Source: Propionibacteriaceae bacterium (GTDB taxonomy: Bacteria; Actinomycetota; Actinomycetes; Propionibacteriales; Propionibacteriaceae). Taken from it: a DNA stretch of 8,482 nt. The translations under genes and the position numbers were made by a program. The notes beneath the pieces are model-generated. The model was not told the origin of the DNA. It saw nothing but the letters and a program-made list of their open reading frames with translations, and did not search any database. The stretch covers positions 1 through 8,482 of the forward strand of contig JAISTI010000180.1 in NCBI GenBank assembly GCA_031272685.1. Reading direction: 5' to 3'. Below, piece by piece: positions 6,936 to 8,482 of the stretch. The first letter of the stretch is position 1; every line of letters starts with the position of its first letter.

Positions 6936-7304
6936 TCAATCCCATTCCAAGCCGCCGCGGCGCCAGATGTACACATATGAGATGCCGATGGCCACGGAGA
7001 AAACCAGCATCTCGATGAGGGCGAAGAGCCCGAGTTGGTCGAAAGCGACCGCCCAGGGGTAGAGGAAGACGATTTCGACGTCGAAGACGATGTAGAGCTT
7101 GGCGATCTGTTAATACTACACGGGGAAGCGGCCGCCGCCGACCGGGGTGGGGGTGGGGTCGATGCCGCACTCGTAAGAGGAGTATTTCTCCTTGTTCTTG
7201 CGCCGCGGGCCGACGAAGGAGCTCAGCACCACGGCCACGCACATGAACAGCCCCGCCAAAGCCAGCAGGGCCACAAACGGGATATAGGGGTTCATCTGGT
7301 CCAT
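6936..7304 (-). pseudogene. nuoA: NADH-quinone oxidoreductase subunit A, frame interrupted by two stop codons
   Basis: NuoA is a small three-helix membrane subunit of complex I that borders the quinone-entry channel. The frame from ATG 7304 to TGA 6938-6936 spans 122 codons, a normal length. Codons 1-62 encode helix 1 (about 8-31) and the conserved loop YECGIDPTPTP...GRFPV. Codon 63 is TAG (7118-7116) and codon 65 is TAA (7112-7110), where relatives have Lys-Tyr-Tyr. Codons 66-122 then continue in the same frame with full family conservation: FDVEIVFLYPWAV with Asp75 and Glu77, Glu98 in helix 3, and the actinobacterial C-terminus RRGGLEWD. Close to the stops, Gln66 and Lys69 replace hydrophobic residues usual in helix 2. 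No frameshift is present. As written, only a 62-residue fragment is made, and no in-frame ATG or GTG follows that would restore helix 2. The identity is certain. Whether the gene is truly broken or the sequence is wrong cannot be settled here. Confidence 0.93.
7110..7118 (-). other. Paired in-frame stop codons TAG-TAT-TAA inside nuoA
   Basis: The minus strand reads GTG TAG TAT TAA CAG ATC GCC AAG in the nuoA frame, directly after GRFPV. The expected family pattern is V-K-Y-Y-L-x-A-M. The stops therefore replace Lys and the second Tyr. Each can be reached by one base change from a sense codon (AAG to TAG, TAC or TAT to TAA). Flanking frame and spacing are unchanged. Confidence 0.9.
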
Positions 7305-7310
7305 GCGCGT

Positions 7311-7317
7311 CCCTTCC
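7311..7317 (-). promoter_or_regulatory. Ribosome binding site of nuoA
   Basis: GGAAGGG on the minus strand lies 6 bases before the ATG at 7304. The alternative ATG at 7295 (giving MNPYIP, closer to the start of relatives) has no comparable purine run at the right distance, so 7304 is the preferred start. The 21-base gap between the reductase stop and nuoA holds essentially only this site, so nuoA is probably transcribed from a promoter upstream of the window. Confidence 0.6.
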
Positions 7318-7325
7318 GCCGGTGT

Positions 7326-8482
7326 TCAGCCATTTGAGGCCAGCTTAGTGAATAAAGTGATGGCGCGGTCCATCCAATCACCATCTGCCTGATCGTAGAG
7401 GTGGGCCAGCAGCTTGTTCGTCAGGCGCATCAGGGTGGGACGGGGCAGCCCGTAGCGAACACACGCGCGCAGCACCCGCGGCCGGGTGATGAGCTTGGCG
7501 AAAACCTCCCCGAGGCGCAGGTACCCGGACCATTCGGCTTGCGCCCGCGCCGGGTAGGAACGCAGGGCGCGCTCGGCGGCCGGGGTGCCGAAACCCCTGG
7601 CCTTGGCGTCTACGATCGCCTCCGCCGCCCAACTGGCGGCCTCCAGCGCGTAGGCGATGCCCTCGCCGTTGAAGGGGCTGACCATCCCGGCGGCGTCGCC
7701 CACCAGCAGCAGCCCGTCTTTGTAGATGGGACGGCGGTTCAGGCACATCGGCAGCGCGGCCGAGCCGATTTCCCCTTCTTGGTTTTCGCAGGAAAATCCC
7801 CACTCGCCCGGCGTGTCGGCGAGCCAGCGGCCCAGCAACTCGCGGGTATTCGCCTTGCCGGCTCCCGGCCGGGAGCGCCGCCCGCCGGGCAGCAGCGTGC
7901 CGAGGCCGACGTTGCAGCGCCCGTCCCCCAATGGGAACGCCCAGCCGTAGCCGGGCAGCAGCTCGCCGGTTTTGCCGTCGCGCAATTCCAGCCAGGATTC
8001 GATCATGTCCCCGTCGCCCTTGGGGCTGCGGTAGTACGCCCGGGCGGCCACCCCCATCGGTTTGCGCGGGTCTTGGCGGATGCCCGCGGCCACCGCCAGC
8101 CGCGAAGAATTCCCGTCCGCCGCAACGCTCACCTGGGCGCGGATGCCGCAGGTGAGGCCGTCCACCCCGGAAAAGAAGCGCGCCCCTTGCGCGACGGCGT
8201 GCCGCACGAGAATCCAATCGAACTCTTTGCGGGCCTTGACAAGGCCGAATGCCGGGAACTCCTTCAACTGGGGCCAGGGCAGCTCCAGGCCGTTGCCGGG
8301 CCGGAACACCCCCCCATAGACGCGCAGGCCGGTGTTGCGCGGCCAGCTCGACTCGTCGGAGATGTCGATGCCGAGGCGGATGAGCTGTTTCACCGCGCGG
8401 GGGGTCAGCCCGTCGCCGCACACCTTCGCACGCGGGAAGGCGGATTTGTCGACGAGCACCACGTCCACCCCGTGCCCGGCGA
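7326..8482 (-). CDS. Geranylgeranyl reductase-family FAD-dependent oxidoreductase, probable menaquinone reductase (5' end outside window)
   Basis: The frame is open to the right edge, with 384 residues visible. The N-terminal GxGxxG FAD-binding turn is missing because the window ends there; a GTG at 8468 is internal, since family-like sequence (AGHGVDVVLVDKS) precedes it. Visible family motifs are the PRAKVCGDGLTPRAV segment near the start, VAADGNSSRL in the middle, and the FAD-contacting LLVGDAAGMVSPFNGEGIAYA about 260 residues in. The family reduces isoprenoid double bonds; the mycobacterial member MenJ saturates one isoprene unit of menaquinone. The position directly before nuoA, 21 bases away, is the same as in Streptomyces and fits a role in making the quinone used by complex I; this role is inferred. 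The stretch between ARFFSGV and VSVAADG looks some 20 or more residues shorter than I recall for relatives. The gene ends with TGA at 7328-7326. The family is certain, the exact substrate less so. Confidence 0.9.
   Translation of the reverse strand, partial: AGHGVDVVLVDKSAFPRAKVCGDGLTPRAVKQLIRLGIDISDESSWPRNTGLRVYGGVFRPGNGLELPWPQLKEFPAFGLVKARKEFDWILVRHAVAQGARFFSGVDGLTCGIRAQVSVAADGNSSRLAVAAGIRQDPRKPMGVAARAYYRSPKGDGDMIESWLELRDGKTGELLPGYGWAFPLGDGRCNVGLGTLLPGGRRSRPGAGKANTRELLGRWLADTPGEWGFSCENQEGEIGSAALPMCLNRRPIYKDGLLLVGDAAGMVSPFNGEGIAYALEAASWAAEAIVDAKARGFGTPAAERALRSYPARAQAEWSGYLRLGEVFAKLITRPRVLRACVRYGLPRPTLMRLTNKLLAHLYDQADGDWMDRAITLFTKLASNG

Noticed and set aside
7110..7118. Recoding of TAG (pyrrolysine or suppressor) in nuoA as the explanation of the stops
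   Set aside because: A TAA follows two codons later, which a single amber-decoding system would not solve, and neighbouring residues also deviate. I kept lesion or error as the main explanations.
6931..7242. Programmed frameshift past the nuoA stops using the -1 frame
   Set aside because: The frame on both sides of the stops is the same, so two opposite shifts would be needed. There is no clear slippery site, and the -1 frame (VVLTDRQALHR) has no family similarity.
7305..7325. Promoter or terminator between the reductase and nuoA
   Set aside because: There are only 21 bases, mostly the nuoA ribosome site; no -10/-35 pair or hairpin with a T-run is seen.

Overview
The window is a fully coding stretch of a high-GC genome with every gene on the minus strand. 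It carries the upstream two thirds of a respiratory complex I (NADH:quinone oxidoreductase, nuo) operon. In transcription order, from the right edge to the left, it reads: a geranylgeranyl/menaquinone reductase-family FAD gene (cut by the right edge), nuoA, nuoB, nuoC, nuoD, nuoE, nuoF, nuoG, nuoH (cut by the left edge). The gene order, with a geranylgeranyl-reductase-like gene directly before nuoA, points to an actinomycete (Actinomycetota). So do the protein details: the NuoA loop YECGIDPTPTP and C-terminal RRGGLEWD, NuoF NADESEPGTCKD, and a NuoG with the extra N7 cysteine set. Genus cannot be told from this sequence.

Layout: 8482-7326 is the FAD-dependent reductase, whose dinucleotide-binding N-terminus lies outside the window. 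A gap of only 21 bases, with room for a ribosome binding site but no obvious promoter, leads to nuoA (7304-6936). After 8 bases comes nuoB (6927-6364). The next six junctions (B/C, C/D, D/E, E/F, F/G, G/H) are all 4-base stop/start overlaps: ATGA in five and GTGA in one. There are no RNA genes, mobile elements, CRISPR arrays, terminators or non-coding stretches over 300 bases.

Function: NuoE, NuoF and NuoG form the NADH-oxidising module (FMN plus Fe-S clusters). NuoB, NuoC and NuoD form the connecting module with terminal cluster N2 and the quinone-reduction site. NuoA and NuoH are membrane subunits at the quinone-entry/E-channel region. The reductase in front probably saturates one isoprene unit of menaquinone, the likely acceptor for this complex.

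The one striking anomaly is in nuoA. The reading frame is conserved from end to end, yet it contains TAG (7118-7116) and TAA (7112-7110), two codons apart, at the start of the second membrane helix where the family has Lys-Tyr-Tyr. They sit in a small cluster of apparent transversions that also put Gln and Lys into the helix. This is a fresh local lesion, a sequence/assembly error or, least likely, recoding. Secondary points are an unusually short NuoG (611 residues) that still keeps all N7 ligands, a GPN-to-GPI change in NuoH, and the unbroken chain of 4-base overlaps. I found no evidence of a novel defence, mobile or regulatory system.
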